DNA from: Collimonas arenae
GTDB taxonomy: Bacteria > Pseudomonadota > Gammaproteobacteria > Burkholderiales > Burkholderiaceae_D
Assembly (NCBI RefSeq): GCF_001584165.1
Contig: NZ_CP013233.1
Coordinates: forward strand, 3,604,620-3,668,619
Reading direction: 5' to 3'
DNA length: 64,000 bases
This document shows, in pieces, positions 17,560 to 26,695 of this stretch. The notes beneath the pieces are model-generated. The model was not told the origin of the DNA, did no database searches, and saw nothing but the letters and a program-made list of their open reading frames with translations. Positions within the stretch are counted from its first letter, which is position 1, and the number at the start of each line of letters is the position of its first letter. A program made the translations under genes and the position numbers.

Positions 17560-18018
17560 GTGAATGCCATGGATATCGATGCCAAAGGACGGAAAATTCT
17601 AGCGGCGGTCCAGCGCGACGGCCGCATTTCACTGAAAGCGCTGGCCGACGAATGCGGGCTTTCGCTGCCGGCCACTTCCGAGCGCCTGAAACGCCTCGAG
17701 GAATCCGGCGTTGTCACCGGCTATCGCGCCGTGGTGGATGCCGCAGCAGTCGGCCGCGGTGTCATGGCAGTGGTTGGGATCACTGCTGCGCAAGCCTATA
17801 AAACGCGCCTGATAAAATTACTGCAATCGATGCCGGAGGTGCTCGAATGCCTGCACGTCACCGGCGCCGATTCGTACCTGCTGCGCGTGGCGACGCAAGA
17901 CATCAGCCACCTGGAGCGCTTCGTCGGCAGCATCAACCATTACGGCGAAACCCGGACTTCAATCATCATGTCGATGCCGATTCCGCTGCGCCCGATCGCG
18001 CTTCCCGACGCCGACTGA
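17560..18018 (+). CDS. Lrp/AsnC-family transcriptional regulator
   Basis: A 152-residue feast/famine regulator with an N-terminal helix-turn-helix (ISLKALADECGLSLPATSERLK) and a C-terminal RAM/ligand-sensing domain (CLHVTGADSYLLRV). The start could be GTG 17560 (MNAMDID) or ATG 17569 (MDIDAKGRKIL); neither has a strong ribosome site. It probably controls the divergent LysE-family exporter in response to an amino acid, as inferred from position. Confidence 0.88.
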   Translation: MNAMDIDAKGRKILAAVQRDGRISLKALADECGLSLPATSERLKRLEESGVVTGYRAVVDAAAVGRGVMAVVGITAAQAYKTRLIKLLQSMPEVLECLHVTGADSYLLRVATQDISHLERFVGSINHYGETRTSIIMSMPIPLRPIALPDAD

Positions 18019-18129
18019 CCGTCAGCCGTCCTGCCTATCCCAATCTGCCTGTCGCAGTCTGCCTGTCACCAATCTGCAACAACGTCTCCCCGAGCGCGAC
18101 ATCCGGGGAATGAATTTGCAATTCGCTGG

Positions 18130-18157
18130 TTGACAGAAGTTTCGCAGTATCTATATT
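18130..18157 (+). promoter_or_regulatory. Sigma-70 promoter of the marR-MFS operon
   Basis: TTGACA at 18130-18135 and TATATT at 18152-18157 with 16 bases between. It lies 42 bases before the marR start, just upstream of a repeated ATGCATAT motif. Confidence 0.55.
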
Positions 18158-18183
18158 ATGCATATACATAGATGCATATGCAT
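18158..18183. promoter_or_regulatory. Candidate MarR operator
   Basis: ATGCATAT occurs at 18158-18165 and again at 18172-18179, and the second copy forms the perfect palindrome ATGCATATGCAT (18172-18183). The repeats cover the expected transcription start of marR, so autorepression is a natural inference. Confidence 0.45.
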
Positions 18184-18198
18184 TAAAAAGGAAAGCGC

Positions 18199-18651
18199 AT
18201 GATGGAAAGCCAATGCAGCTGCTCGACCCTACGCCAGCTGACTCGCAAGATGACCAATATCTACGACCATCACCTGGCCGCTGATGGACTCACCATCAGC
18301 CAGTATTCGCTGTTGGCTAGGATTGGCAAGTATGGGCCGATCGGCGTGATTCCGCTGGCAAGCGCCATGGGCATGGATCGCAGTACGATGAGCCGCACCC
18401 TCAAACCTCTGATCGGCGCCGGCTGGATCGAGAGTGTCGACCTGCCGCTGGACATGCTGACCGACAAACGTTCATTCGGCGTCCAGCTGAGCAACGAGGG
18501 ACAGCGCAAATGGAAAAAATCCCTGCCCAACTGGCGCAAGGCACAAGATGAAATCAACACGATACTGGGCGATCGCACGCATCAAGAATTGAAACGCCTG
18601 GTCGACGACGCCAACGCCAAGTTTGAACAATCCGAAAACGCCATCTCATGA
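18199..18651 (+). CDS. MarR-family transcriptional regulator
   Basis: A 150-residue winged-helix regulator. The DNA-binding region is at about residues 50-95 (IPLASAMGMDRSTMSRTLKPL, then wing). Cysteines near the N-terminus (SQCSCSTLR) are notable and could sense oxidants or ligands, but this is speculative. The gene overlaps the MFS transporter by four bases (ATGA), so it probably controls its own operon; ATGCATAT repeats upstream are candidate operators. Confidence 0.88.
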   Translation: MMESQCSCSTLRQLTRKMTNIYDHHLAADGLTISQYSLLARIGKYGPIGVIPLASAMGMDRSTMSRTLKPLIGAGWIESVDLPLDMLTDKRSFGVQLSNEGQRKWKKSLPNWRKAQDEINTILGDRTHQELKRLVDDANAKFEQSENAIS

Positions 18652-19955
18652 ACAAGACCGTACAAGCCATCATGTCACGCACACGCTTCAGCTACGTGTG
18701 GATCATCGTCGGCATCACTTTCCTGGTACTGCTTTCCGCCGCCGGCATCCGCGCCACGCCATCGGTGATGATCCTGCCGCTGGAGCATGAATTCGGCTGG
18801 AGCGTCACCACCATCTCGTTCGTGATATCGGTCAACATCGCATTGTATGGTTTGATCGGACCGTTCTCGGCGGCCGCCATGCAACGTTACGGCATCCGTC
18901 CGATCGTCCTTGGCGCGCTGGTGCTGTTAGCCGTCGGCACCTTCCTCAGCACCTTCATGACAATGCCGTGGCACATGGTGCTGGCCTGGGGCATCCTGGT
19001 CGGCGCCGGCAGCGGCGTCGCCGCCAATACGCTGGCGGCAACCATCGTCAGCCGCTGGTTCGAAACCCGGCGCGGCCTGGCGATGGGCTTGCTGACTGCC
19101 AGCTCGGCCACCGGCCAGATGGTGTTCCTGCCGCTGATGGCCTACATGGTCGAACATTACGGCTGGCGCTCGGTGGCGATACTGGTTTCCAGCGTAGCCG
19201 CACTGGCGATCCCTCTGGTGGCGATCTTCCTGCCAGAGCGGCCACAGGATATCGGCATGAAACGCTACGGCCAGTTCGAGGAACTGCCGCCGGATGCAGT
19301 CAGCAAATCGAAAAATCCACTCAGCATCGCCTTCGAAGCGTTGGGCAAGGCAGTAAAAATCCGTGACTTCTGGCTACTGTTTTTCAGCTTCTTCATTTGC
19401 GGCATGAGCACCAACGGCTACATCGGCTCCCACTTCATCGCGATGTGCGGCGACTACGGCATTTCAGCCGTCGGCGGCGCCAGCATCCTCGCCACCATGG
19501 GTCTGCTCGATCTGTTCGGCACCACCATGTCAGGCTGGCTGTCGGATCGATTCAATGCCCGCGTACTGCTGTTCTGGTATTACGGTCTGCGCGGCATCGC
19601 GCTGATTTTCCTGCCGCACGCATTCGGCCTGAGCTATTTCGGTCTGCCGATCTTTGCACTGTTCTACGGCCTCGATTGGATCGCCACGGTACCGCCTACA
19701 GTACGCCTCGCAAATGATGTATTCGGTCGCCTGGCCGCACCGATCGTGTTTGGCTGGATCGTCGCCGGCCACCAGCTCGGCGCGGCCAGCGCGACTATGC
19801 TGGCGGGCACATTGCGCAACAGCCTTGGCAGCTATACGCTGTCGTCAATGCTAATGGGAACCGCCTGCATGATTGCAGCGGTGATGGTATTGCGGATCAA
19901 GGGGCATCATGCTGGTGGCGATTTGATTCCCGCCAGCCCGGGATTGAATCGATGA
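18648..19955 (+). CDS. MFS transporter
   Basis: A 435-residue major facilitator with about twelve membrane helices in two halves joined by a cytoplasmic loop near residues 205-230 (ERPQDIGMKRYGQFEE). The helix 2-3 loop and the RRGLAMGLLTASSATGQM segment resemble oxalate/formate and monocarboxylate-type MFS carriers. It starts inside the last codons of marR, so the two are translationally coupled. Substrate unknown; an efflux or uptake role for an organic acid is possible. Confidence 0.87.
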   Translation: MNKTVQAIMSRTRFSYVWIIVGITFLVLLSAAGIRATPSVMILPLEHEFGWSVTTISFVISVNIALYGLIGPFSAAAMQRYGIRPIVLGALVLLAVGTFLSTFMTMPWHMVLAWGILVGAGSGVAANTLAATIVSRWFETRRGLAMGLLTASSATGQMVFLPLMAYMVEHYGWRSVAILVSSVAALAIPLVAIFLPERPQDIGMKRYGQFEELPPDAVSKSKNPLSIAFEALGKAVKIRDFWLLFFSFFICGMSTNGYIGSHFIAMCGDYGISAVGGASILATMGLLDLFGTTMSGWLSDRFNARVLLFWYYGLRGIALIFLPHAFGLSYFGLPIFALFYGLDWIATVPPTVRLANDVFGRLAAPIVFGWIVAGHQLGAASATMLAGTLRNSLGSYTLSSMLMGTACMIAAVMVLRIKGHHAGGDLIPASPGLNR

Positions 19956-19978
19956 TGAGCGGTCCCCCGCAGAGCCAG

Positions 19979-20611
19979 CTATTTCCTGACTGCAGCCACG
20001 ATCTCGTTAGCGACTTGTCGCGAGTTCATGATGACGGTATGGATGGTCGGCAGCAGTTGCAGCGGGAACGAACCTAACTGCACTTCGCTGACTGACAGGA
20101 TGCCGTCGTTCGGTTCGTCGCCGAACGGCATCCAGCGTCCGCGCGGGCCTTTGATGCCAGCGTAGATCCGCAATGGAACCTGCGGCATCGGCAACGATTC
20201 CATGAACTTCTGGTTCGCCAGCAGCTGGCCCATTTCGCCGGTGATCAGCTTGAACAGGCGCCAACGCGACAGCTTGATGGCATAGCTGGAGGCGCGTGTC
20301 GGCGGCGCCAGGAAAAAACACATCTGCGGCGCTTGCGCCAGTTGCGGCAATACGGCGCGCGTCAGCACACAACCTAGCGAATGACCGACGACAATGAAAC
20401 GTTCACCGTTACTGCACGTTGTGATGAAACGCTGCAAGCGATCGACGCAAGGTTGCCAGCGCTCGAATGCGGCCGAGTAAGCAAACAAATGGGGAGTTAT
20501 TCCAGCGGAACGCAGACGTTTAGCCAACAGTAGCATCGACACCGGCGTGCGCCCCATGCCATGCACCAGGATTGCATGGATGCTTGCGCCAGCGATGGCG
20601 GATTGGCTCAT
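19979..20611 (-). CDS. Alpha/beta hydrolase
   Basis: A 210-residue alpha/beta-hydrolase fold protein. The oxyanion-region motif HAILVHGMGRTPVSM is near residue 12 and the nucleophile elbow GHSLG near residue 76; a late IHTVIMN likely gives the catalytic His, and NDGILSVSE the Asp. No signal peptide is seen. It lies eight bases after a small hypothetical gene, in what looks like one transcript. The substrate is unknown. Confidence 0.8.
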   Translation of the reverse strand: MSQSAIAGASIHAILVHGMGRTPVSMLLLAKRLRSAGITPHLFAYSAAFERWQPCVDRLQRFITTCSNGERFIVVGHSLGCVLTRAVLPQLAQAPQMCFFLAPPTRASSYAIKLSRWRLFKLITGEMGQLLANQKFMESLPMPQVPLRIYAGIKGPRGRWMPFGDEPNDGILSVSEVQLGSFPLQLLPTIHTVIMNSRQVANEIVAAVRK

Positions 20612-20619
20612 GGCGCGAG

Positions 20620-20877
20620 CTAGTCTTTTTTCTGCAATTGCTTTTCAAACGCGACATCCAGCTTGCTGATGCGCTTCGGCTTTTGCGGACCGTAGGCATT
20701 GACGAAGCGCACGAAATCGTCCAGCTCCAACGCTTCACTCAAGCGAATCGGCGCCTCCATGCCGGCGTTCTGGGTCAGGTAAAACAGTTCACCCGCAGTC
20801 CGCACCATCGAATAGCGCAGATCTGTGCTGCGGGCATTGAGACGTTCGACCGCAGCGGTGGCTCGGGTTGATCTCAT
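20620..20877 (-). CDS. Conserved-looking hypothetical protein
   Basis: An 85-residue soluble protein beginning MRSTRATAAVERLNAR and ending in lysine-rich FEKQLQKKD. The central LSEALELDDFVRFVNAYGPQKPKR has the look of a folded helical protein. I do not recognise the family. It is followed at eight bases by the alpha/beta hydrolase gene and lies 69 bases after a pseudouridine synthase gene on the same strand. Confidence 0.6.
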   Translation of the reverse strand: MRSTRATAAVERLNARSTDLRYSMVRTAGELFYLTQNAGMEAPIRLSEALELDDFVRFVNAYGPQKPKRISKLDVAFEKQLQKKD

Positions 20878-20946
20878 TGCGTACTCCTGGTGTTTTTCAT
20901 TTTTTCCAAAACCTGTGTTCCTGTACGTTGATTGCGGCCGACGCTG

Positions 20947-21834
20947 TCACAAGGTGCGAAGACTGGAGAAACGCCGCTCGCGTCCATCCAGCGGATCGAT
21001 AAAGGCGATCTCGCGCGCCAGCAATTTCAACGGCGCCGAGAAGTCGTCGCCCTTGCAGGGATAGACATCCGGATAAAAGGTATCGTTGATGATGGGTATC
21101 CCCAGCGCTGCCAAATGTACACGCAATTGATGCTTCTTGCCGGTCAACGGATGCAAGCGGTACAAGCTGCAGGTGGCGCGCCGTTCGATCAGTTCGATGC
21201 GCGTTTCCGAATTCGGCTCGCCCTCAACTTCCTGCATGCGGAAGAACGGCGTGCCATCCACCATCCGGCTGCGATACACCAGCGGCAAGGTGAGCTGCAG
21301 TGCAGTCGGCGCCAACGCCTCGTAGGTCTTGTCGACCAGCCGCTGTTGAAACAACGATTGATAAGCGCCGCGGCTAGCGACATCATGCGAAAAGACAATC
21401 ACGCCGGCAGTTTCGCGATCAAGCCGATGAATCGGCGTCAGATTGGCCAAACCGGTTTTCTTTTTAAGACGTACCAGAAGGGTCTCATGCAAAAAGCGCC
21501 CAGTCGGAATCACCGGCAGGAAATGCGGCTTGTCGGCCACCAATAGCCGATCATCCTGATAAAGAATGGCTTCCTCAAACGGAATCGGCGTTTCCGTCGG
21601 CGGCTCACGATAATAGAAAATGCAGCTGCCGCGTCGATACGGACTATCCGGCGCCAACCGTAGGCCATCGCCGTCGACCACCTCGCCGCGCGCCATGCGT
21701 GCCACCCAGGTGGCGCTGTCGATGGCTGGGAAGCGTTGTTCCAGAAAGCTCAGCAGATTCGACCATTCGCCAACCGGCAGCCACAGATAGCTGGGTGCTA
21801 CGCCGTCGACAATCGGCAGCGGCGACAGAGCCAT
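20947..21834 (-). CDS. RluA-family RNA pseudouridine synthase
   Basis: A 295-residue pseudouridine synthase. The catalytic motif TPIHRLDRETAGV (Asp) is near residue 133, with the preceding LLVADKPHFLPV and late HPLTGKKHQLRVHL typical of the RluA/RsuA superfamily. The subgroup resembles the RluA-type enzymes that accompany tRNA or 23S modification, but the target base cannot be assigned. ATG 21834 overlaps the stop of the upstream acetyltransferase (TGATG), indicating coupling. Confidence 0.88.
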   Translation of the reverse strand: MALSPLPIVDGVAPSYLWLPVGEWSNLLSFLEQRFPAIDSATWVARMARGEVVDGDGLRLAPDSPYRRGSCIFYYREPPTETPIPFEEAILYQDDRLLVADKPHFLPVIPTGRFLHETLLVRLKKKTGLANLTPIHRLDRETAGVIVFSHDVASRGAYQSLFQQRLVDKTYEALAPTALQLTLPLVYRSRMVDGTPFFRMQEVEGEPNSETRIELIERRATCSLYRLHPLTGKKHQLRVHLAALGIPIINDTFYPDVYPCKGDDFSAPLKLLAREIAFIDPLDGRERRFSSLRTL

Positions 21835-22325
21835 CACAACACCCGTTGCCAATAGCCGACGTCGATCCAGCGATCGAATTTCTTGCCGACCTGGGCAAAG
21901 TGCGCGACTTTTTCAAATCCCATTTTTTCGTGCAAGGCAATGCTGGCGGCGTTCGGCAACGCTATGCCGCCGATCACCGTATGCACTGGCAATTTTTGCA
22001 GTTCGGCGATCAGGGCATGGTACAAGGCGCTGCCCAATCCCTTGCCGCCGGCTGCGCCGGACAAGTACACAGAACTCTCTACCGCATGCTGATAGGCTGC
22101 GCGAGCGCGCCACTTGGTGGCGTAGGCATAACCGAGAATCTGGCCATCTTCGACGCATACCAGCCACGGCAGATGTGCCGTGATATCAGCGATGCGCTGG
22201 CTCATCTGTTCGGGTGTCACCGGCTCGGTTTCAAAACTGATGGCGGTGTCCAGAATGTAGGGATTGTAGATCTGACAAATGGCGGCAGCATCGGCGATGG
22301 TTGCCTGGCGGATAGCGTGGGTCAT
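21834..22325 (-). CDS. GNAT N-acetyltransferase, phosphinothricin/methionine-sulfoximine type
   Basis: A 163-residue acetyltransferase. The acetyl-CoA loop is GAAGGKGLGSALYHAL near residue 90, followed by NAASIALHEKMGFEKVAHF, characteristic of the Pat/MddA group that acetylates phosphinothricin, methionine sulfoximine or methionine sulfone. NPYILDTAISFETEP near the N-terminus is also typical. It is coupled to the downstream pseudouridine synthase. The natural substrate is uncertain. Confidence 0.88.
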   Translation of the reverse strand: MTHAIRQATIADAAAICQIYNPYILDTAISFETEPVTPEQMSQRIADITAHLPWLVCVEDGQILGYAYATKWRARAAYQHAVESSVYLSGAAGGKGLGSALYHALIAELQKLPVHTVIGGIALPNAASIALHEKMGFEKVAHFAQVGKKFDRWIDVGYWQRVL

Positions 22326-22433
22326 GGCGATAAATAAGGTTGCACGGGTGAATGCACAATCATACCGTGCAATCGCCTGTGCTTGAACGAATCGGCCAAA
22401 TCAATGGCATCACCCACTCCACTCTATTCGCGA

Positions 22434-24326
22434 TTACCCACGCAAGGCATCCTTGATCTGCTGCAGCGAAGACGGGTCCTCGATGGTTGTCAGGTCGCCC
22501 GGGTCGCGGCCTTCGCAGATCGCCTGGATCGAACGGCGCAGCAACTTGCCGGATCGGGTTTTCGGCAGCAGGCCGACCACATACACCCGCGCCGGCCGGC
22601 CGACGCTACCGATCTGCTTGTCGACCACGCGCATGATCTCGGCCTCCAGCGTTGCCCTCCCCTTTGTCGTGTTGTCGGCCACCTTGGGAATCACGAAAGC
22701 AACGGCCACCTGGCCTTTGAGCTTGTCCTCAACGCCGACCACCGCCACCTCGGACACATTCGGATGGCTGGAAATGCTTTCTTCGATTTCACGCGTGCCG
22801 AGCCGGTGGCCGGCGACATTGATGACATCATCGGTGCGGCCAAGGATGAAATAGTAGCCATCGTCATCGCGAATGCCCCAGTCGAATGTCGAATACATCG
22901 GACGTCCCGATTCCGGGGATTGGGTCGTCCAATAGGTATCAACAAATCGCCGGTCGTCGCCATAGATGGTTTGCATGCAGCCCGGCGGCAACGGCCCTTC
23001 GATGACCACCACACCCTTCTCATTCGCGCCGCACAACGCACCGGTGGCCTCGTTCAGCAAACGCACCTTGTAGCCGTACATCGGCACGCCAGGACTACCC
23101 AGCTTGCACGGCTTGTCTTCGATATTCTTGGCGATGGTCAAGATCGGCCAGCCGGACTCGGTTTGCCAGTAATTATCGACAATCGGGACGCCTAGCGCTT
23201 CCGATATCCAGCTGGAAGTCGTTTCATCCAGCGGCTCCCCGGCCAGGTACAAGGCTTGTAACGACGACAGGTCGTATTTTTTCATCAGTTCCGGCGGCTG
23301 CTTTTTCAACACTCGGATCGCGGTCGGCGCCGAGAACATGCGCGTCACCTTGTACTTCTCGACGATGCTCCACCAGATGCCGGCGTCCGGGCGGATCGGC
23401 AATCCTTCGTACAGCACTGTCGCCATACCAGCAATCAGCGGTCCGTAGACAATGTATGAGTGGCCCACTACCCAGCCGATGTCGGAAGTACAGAAATAGG
23501 TGCCACCCGGTTTGCCGCAAAAAATGGCATCCATCGAAGTCGCCAAAGCCACCGCATAGCCGCCGACATCGCGTTGCACGCCCTTCGGTTTTCCTGTGGT
23601 GCCGGAGGTGTACAGGATATAGGACGCTTCATTCGATTCCAGCCATACTACCGGCACCTTGGCATCGATATGCAATCGCCGGTGTTCGGCATAGTCGACA
23701 TCGCGGCCGGCCACCATTTCCATCGGCGCCAAGCCGCGGTCGACCAGCAATACGTGGGCCGGCTTATGCTGCGCCAGCTTGATCGCATCGTCCAGCAAAC
23801 CCTTGTAGGGCACCACCTTGCCGCCGCGCGAGCCAGCGTCAGCAGAAACGATGAGCACGGGTTGCGCATCGTCGATCCGGCTCGCCAGACTGTTTGAAGC
23901 AAACCCGCCGAACACCACCGAATGAATCGCGCCGATACGGGCACAGGCCAGCATTGCAAACGTCGCCTCGGCAATCATCGGCATGTAGATCAGGACCCGG
24001 TCGCCACGGCCGACACCGAGCGACTGCATGATGGCGGCGGTGCGGATGACCTCGTCCTGCAGTTCGCGAAAGGAATAGGTCTTTTCAGTATTGGTTTCGG
24101 TCGAAATGGCAATCAGCGCAGGCTGTTCCCCGCGCGTCCCGACCCAGCGATCCACAGCGTTGTGGCACAGGTTGGTGGTACCGCCGACAAACCATTTGGC
24201 AAACGGCGGACGGCTGTCATCAAGGACTTGCGAAAACGGGTGATGCCAGTCTATCCGCCTGGCTTGCTCGCGCCAGAATGCGGACGGATCGTCAATCGAC
24301 CGTTGGTAAAAAGTGGCAAAACTCAT
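22434..24326 (-). CDS. prpE: Propionate-CoA ligase
   Basis: A 630-residue acyl-CoA synthetase of the PrpE type, which activates propionate to propionyl-CoA. Adenylation motifs are YTSGTTGKPKGVQRD (P-loop, about residue 254) and SGKLLRR near the C-terminus with the catalytic Lys; DNYWQTESGWP lies between. ATG 24326 has AGGAG upstream and gives the family-typical MSFATFYQRSIDDP; the ORF runs 21 codons further. It follows prpD on the same strand at 66 bases, linking activation to the 2-methylcitrate cycle. Confidence 0.92.
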   Translation of the reverse strand: MSFATFYQRSIDDPSAFWREQARRIDWHHPFSQVLDDSRPPFAKWFVGGTTNLCHNAVDRWVGTRGEQPALIAISTETNTEKTYSFRELQDEVIRTAAIMQSLGVGRGDRVLIYMPMIAEATFAMLACARIGAIHSVVFGGFASNSLASRIDDAQPVLIVSADAGSRGGKVVPYKGLLDDAIKLAQHKPAHVLLVDRGLAPMEMVAGRDVDYAEHRRLHIDAKVPVVWLESNEASYILYTSGTTGKPKGVQRDVGGYAVALATSMDAIFCGKPGGTYFCTSDIGWVVGHSYIVYGPLIAGMATVLYEGLPIRPDAGIWWSIVEKYKVTRMFSAPTAIRVLKKQPPELMKKYDLSSLQALYLAGEPLDETTSSWISEALGVPIVDNYWQTESGWPILTIAKNIEDKPCKLGSPGVPMYGYKVRLLNEATGALCGANEKGVVVIEGPLPPGCMQTIYGDDRRFVDTYWTTQSPESGRPMYSTFDWGIRDDDGYYFILGRTDDVINVAGHRLGTREIEESISSHPNVSEVAVVGVEDKLKGQVAVAFVIPKVADNTTKGRATLEAEIMRVVDKQIGSVGRPARVYVVGLLPKTRSGKLLRRSIQAICEGRDPGDLTTIEDPSSLQQIKDALRG

Positions 24327-24392
24327 GCTGTCTCCTGGTTTTCTTATAAAGAATCGTCGGGTGGGAGCCTCTGCGGGCGCCTCGTGCAATGA

Positions 24393-25844
24393 TCAAATTA
24401 CATACAGGTCAACATATTCGTTGACTGCCATGTCCTCCAGTTTCTTCTGATCCAAAGAAACGTCCAGTATCGCTTGTTGTTGCTTGGCAGGGAGCTGACG
24501 CGCCAGGTTGATCTTGAACTTGGCTTCCAGCAGCGGAATGCCCTCCTTGCGGCGGCGCGCATGGCCGAGTGGATATTCGACCACGATTTCCTTTAGCTTC
24601 TTGCCATCCTTGAATTCAACCGTCAACGCATTGGCAATCGAACGCTTCTTTGGATCGTGGTAATCCTTGGTGAAATCCTTGTCTTCGACACACACGATCT
24701 TGCCGCGCAATGCGTCGATGCGTTTGTCGACAGCGACGCTGTCTTCATAATCGCTGGCGGTCAAGCGGCCGAAGATCAGCGGCACGGCGACCATGTACTG
24801 GATGCAGTGGTCGCGGTCAGCTGGATTGTTCAGCGGTCCCTGCTTGTCGATGATCCGGATGCACGCTTCGTGGGTGCGGATCGTGATCTTGCTGATGTCG
24901 TCGACCGACCTGCCGCTCTTGGCCAGCCCGGCATGCAAAGTCATCGCCGCTTCAACCGCAGTTTGCGCGTGAAATTCGGCCGGGAATGCAATCTTGAACA
25001 GCACGTTTTCCATCACATAGGATGCGTACTTGCGCTGGAACTTGAATGACTGCCCGTCGAACAGCACATCGTAGAACCCCCAGGTCTTGGCGGTCAGCAC
25101 CGACGGATATCCCATCTCGCCGGTTTTGGCGATCAATGCCAGCCGCACCGCGCGCGAAGTGGCGTCGCCTGCCGCCCAGGATTTGCGCGACCCGGTGTTC
25201 GGCGCATGGCGATAAGTGCGCAGCGCCTGGCCGTCGACCCATGCCAGCGACACCGCGTTCAGGATCTCTTCACGCGTCAGGCCCATCATCTCGGCAACCA
25301 CCGCCGTCGATGCCACCTTGACCAGCACCACATGATCCAGGCCAACCTTGTTGAAGGAATTTTCCAGCGCGATACAACCCTGGATTTCGTGCGCCTTGAT
25401 CATGGCAGTCAGCACGTCTTTCATCTTCAAAGGTTTCTTGCCTGCGGCGATCGCATTGCGCGAAAGCCAGTCTGCAGTCGCCAGGATGGCGCCCAGGTTG
25501 TCGGACGGATGCCCCCATTCGGCTGCCAGCCAGGTGTCGTTGAAATCCAGCCAGCGGATCATGGCGCCGATATTGAACGCGGCTTGAACCGGATCAAGCT
25601 GATGCTGGGTGCCCGGCACCTTGGCGCCGTTGGGCACCACAATACCTGGGACGAGCGGCCCCATCAGCTTTTTACAAGCCGGATACGCCAGCGCTTCCAA
25701 CCCGCAGCCCAGCGTATCGATCAGGCAATTGCGGGCGGTATCGTAGGCCAGCCTTGAGTTGACCTTGTAGTTGGTCACGTAGTCGACGATATCGACCAGC
25801 ACCTTATCGTATTCAGGGCGAACGTTGGAGATGTGAGCGGACAT
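24393..25844 (-). CDS. prpD: 2-methylcitrate dehydratase
   Basis: A 483-residue MmgE/PrpD family protein that dehydrates 2-methylcitrate to 2-methyl-cis-aconitate. The sequence shows DFNDTWLAAEWGHPSDNLGA (conserved Asp and His region), AHEIQG and SWAAGDATSRAV, all typical of PrpD. Length matches the family. Together with prpE it belongs to propionate degradation; prpB, prpC and a prpR regulator are not in this window. Confidence 0.94.
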   Translation of the reverse strand: MSAHISNVRPEYDKVLVDIVDYVTNYKVNSRLAYDTARNCLIDTLGCGLEALAYPACKKLMGPLVPGIVVPNGAKVPGTQHQLDPVQAAFNIGAMIRWLDFNDTWLAAEWGHPSDNLGAILATADWLSRNAIAAGKKPLKMKDVLTAMIKAHEIQGCIALENSFNKVGLDHVVLVKVASTAVVAEMMGLTREEILNAVSLAWVDGQALRTYRHAPNTGSRKSWAAGDATSRAVRLALIAKTGEMGYPSVLTAKTWGFYDVLFDGQSFKFQRKYASYVMENVLFKIAFPAEFHAQTAVEAAMTLHAGLAKSGRSVDDISKITIRTHEACIRIIDKQGPLNNPADRDHCIQYMVAVPLIFGRLTASDYEDSVAVDKRIDALRGKIVCVEDKDFTKDYHDPKKRSIANALTVEFKDGKKLKEIVVEYPLGHARRRKEGIPLLEAKFKINLARQLPAKQQQAILDVSLDQKKLEDMAVNEYVDLYVI

Positions 25845-25936
25845 TGCTTTCCCTCTCAGACAAACATATTGCGACTGGATACATCCGATATTACGTCGTC
25901 TCGCGCATCTGCAACGGCATCGCCGCCGTCAATACA

Positions 25937-26329
25937 TCAGCGCACCTTGCATTCGTTCGCCAATTGTTGCCCCAGCTTGGAATTGAGCAGCATCGACTTG
26001 GCCGGAATCTGGATCCACACCAGCCCGCTGGCCTTGTCTTCCAGCCGCACCGCGCCGGTAGTCGTAGCGACCGTGGTCATCGAATAGCTGCGCCCTTTCC
26101 AGTTCAGCTTGACGTCGCCATTGCTTTCATTGGACAAATCGACGCGATTGCCCAGTTCGCAATAAAAATTACCAACCAGCAAACTGGCTGTCGGTGTCGG
26201 CGCCAGGTTCAAGGCATTCGATGCCACTGGTTCCGGTTTGGTCTCGGCCAGGGGCACGCTGGATCCACAGGCCGCCAGCAAGGCCGTGAGTATCAAAGCA
26301 GAAGCAATACGGGTGTTCAAAGCAGTCAT
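25937..26329 (-). CDS. MliC-like lipoprotein (candidate c-type lysozyme inhibitor)
   Basis: A 130-residue lipoprotein. From ATG 26329 the protein starts MTALNTRIASALILTALLAACGSS, a signal peptide with lipobox LAAC. The mature part (FYCELGNRVDLSNE, later TTTGAVRLEDKASGLVW, IPAKSMLL and a C-terminal Cys) follows the order of strands and the two-cysteine layout of the MliC/PliC periplasmic lysozyme inhibitor fold, although the hallmark S-G and W-x-K-G motifs are only partly kept. Lysozyme inhibition is therefore tentative. Confidence 0.6.
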   Translation of the reverse strand: MTALNTRIASALILTALLAACGSSVPLAETKPEPVASNALNLAPTPTASLLVGNFYCELGNRVDLSNESNGDVKLNWKGRSYSMTTVATTTGAVRLEDKASGLVWIQIPAKSMLLNSKLGQQLANECKVR

Positions 26330-26617
26330 GTTGTTCCAGTTCTGTGGCATTAGGTTGCATACGGTCCCGCCGCACCGTCAGTATCGGTGCAACGGGTTGA
26401 TCGGCTGCGCAAACGCAGGTCTTGCCATTCTGCACACAAGCGCTGATTGCAGTTGCCAATCGGGATAAATTTTAAATCTTTCAGGACCACATCATGCGCT
26501 GAAGGACGAATAAACCTATTATCTGTCAATTACGATGCGCGGATGTGTGAACTATCGTGAAGAATGACAGGTGCCGAGCCGTTGGGTTGGCAAATTTCTG
26601 CCCATCCTACCCGCTCC

Positions 26618-26656
26618 CGCAAATAAAAAATGCCGCTCAGTCTTCACTGAACGGCA
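26618..26656 (-). terminator. Rho-independent terminator after ntrC, repeated sequence
   Basis: Stem TGCCGCTCAG (26631-26640) with CTGAACGGCA (26647-26656) and a six-base loop; on the minus strand a U-run follows. It matches the terminator at 10.2 kb except for one A in the tail and a compensatory A-T to G-C change in the stem. Confidence 0.85.
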
Positions 26657-26695
26657 TTCAAACTTGCGCTCTCCCTGTTTTATTCCCGCTTCTGA

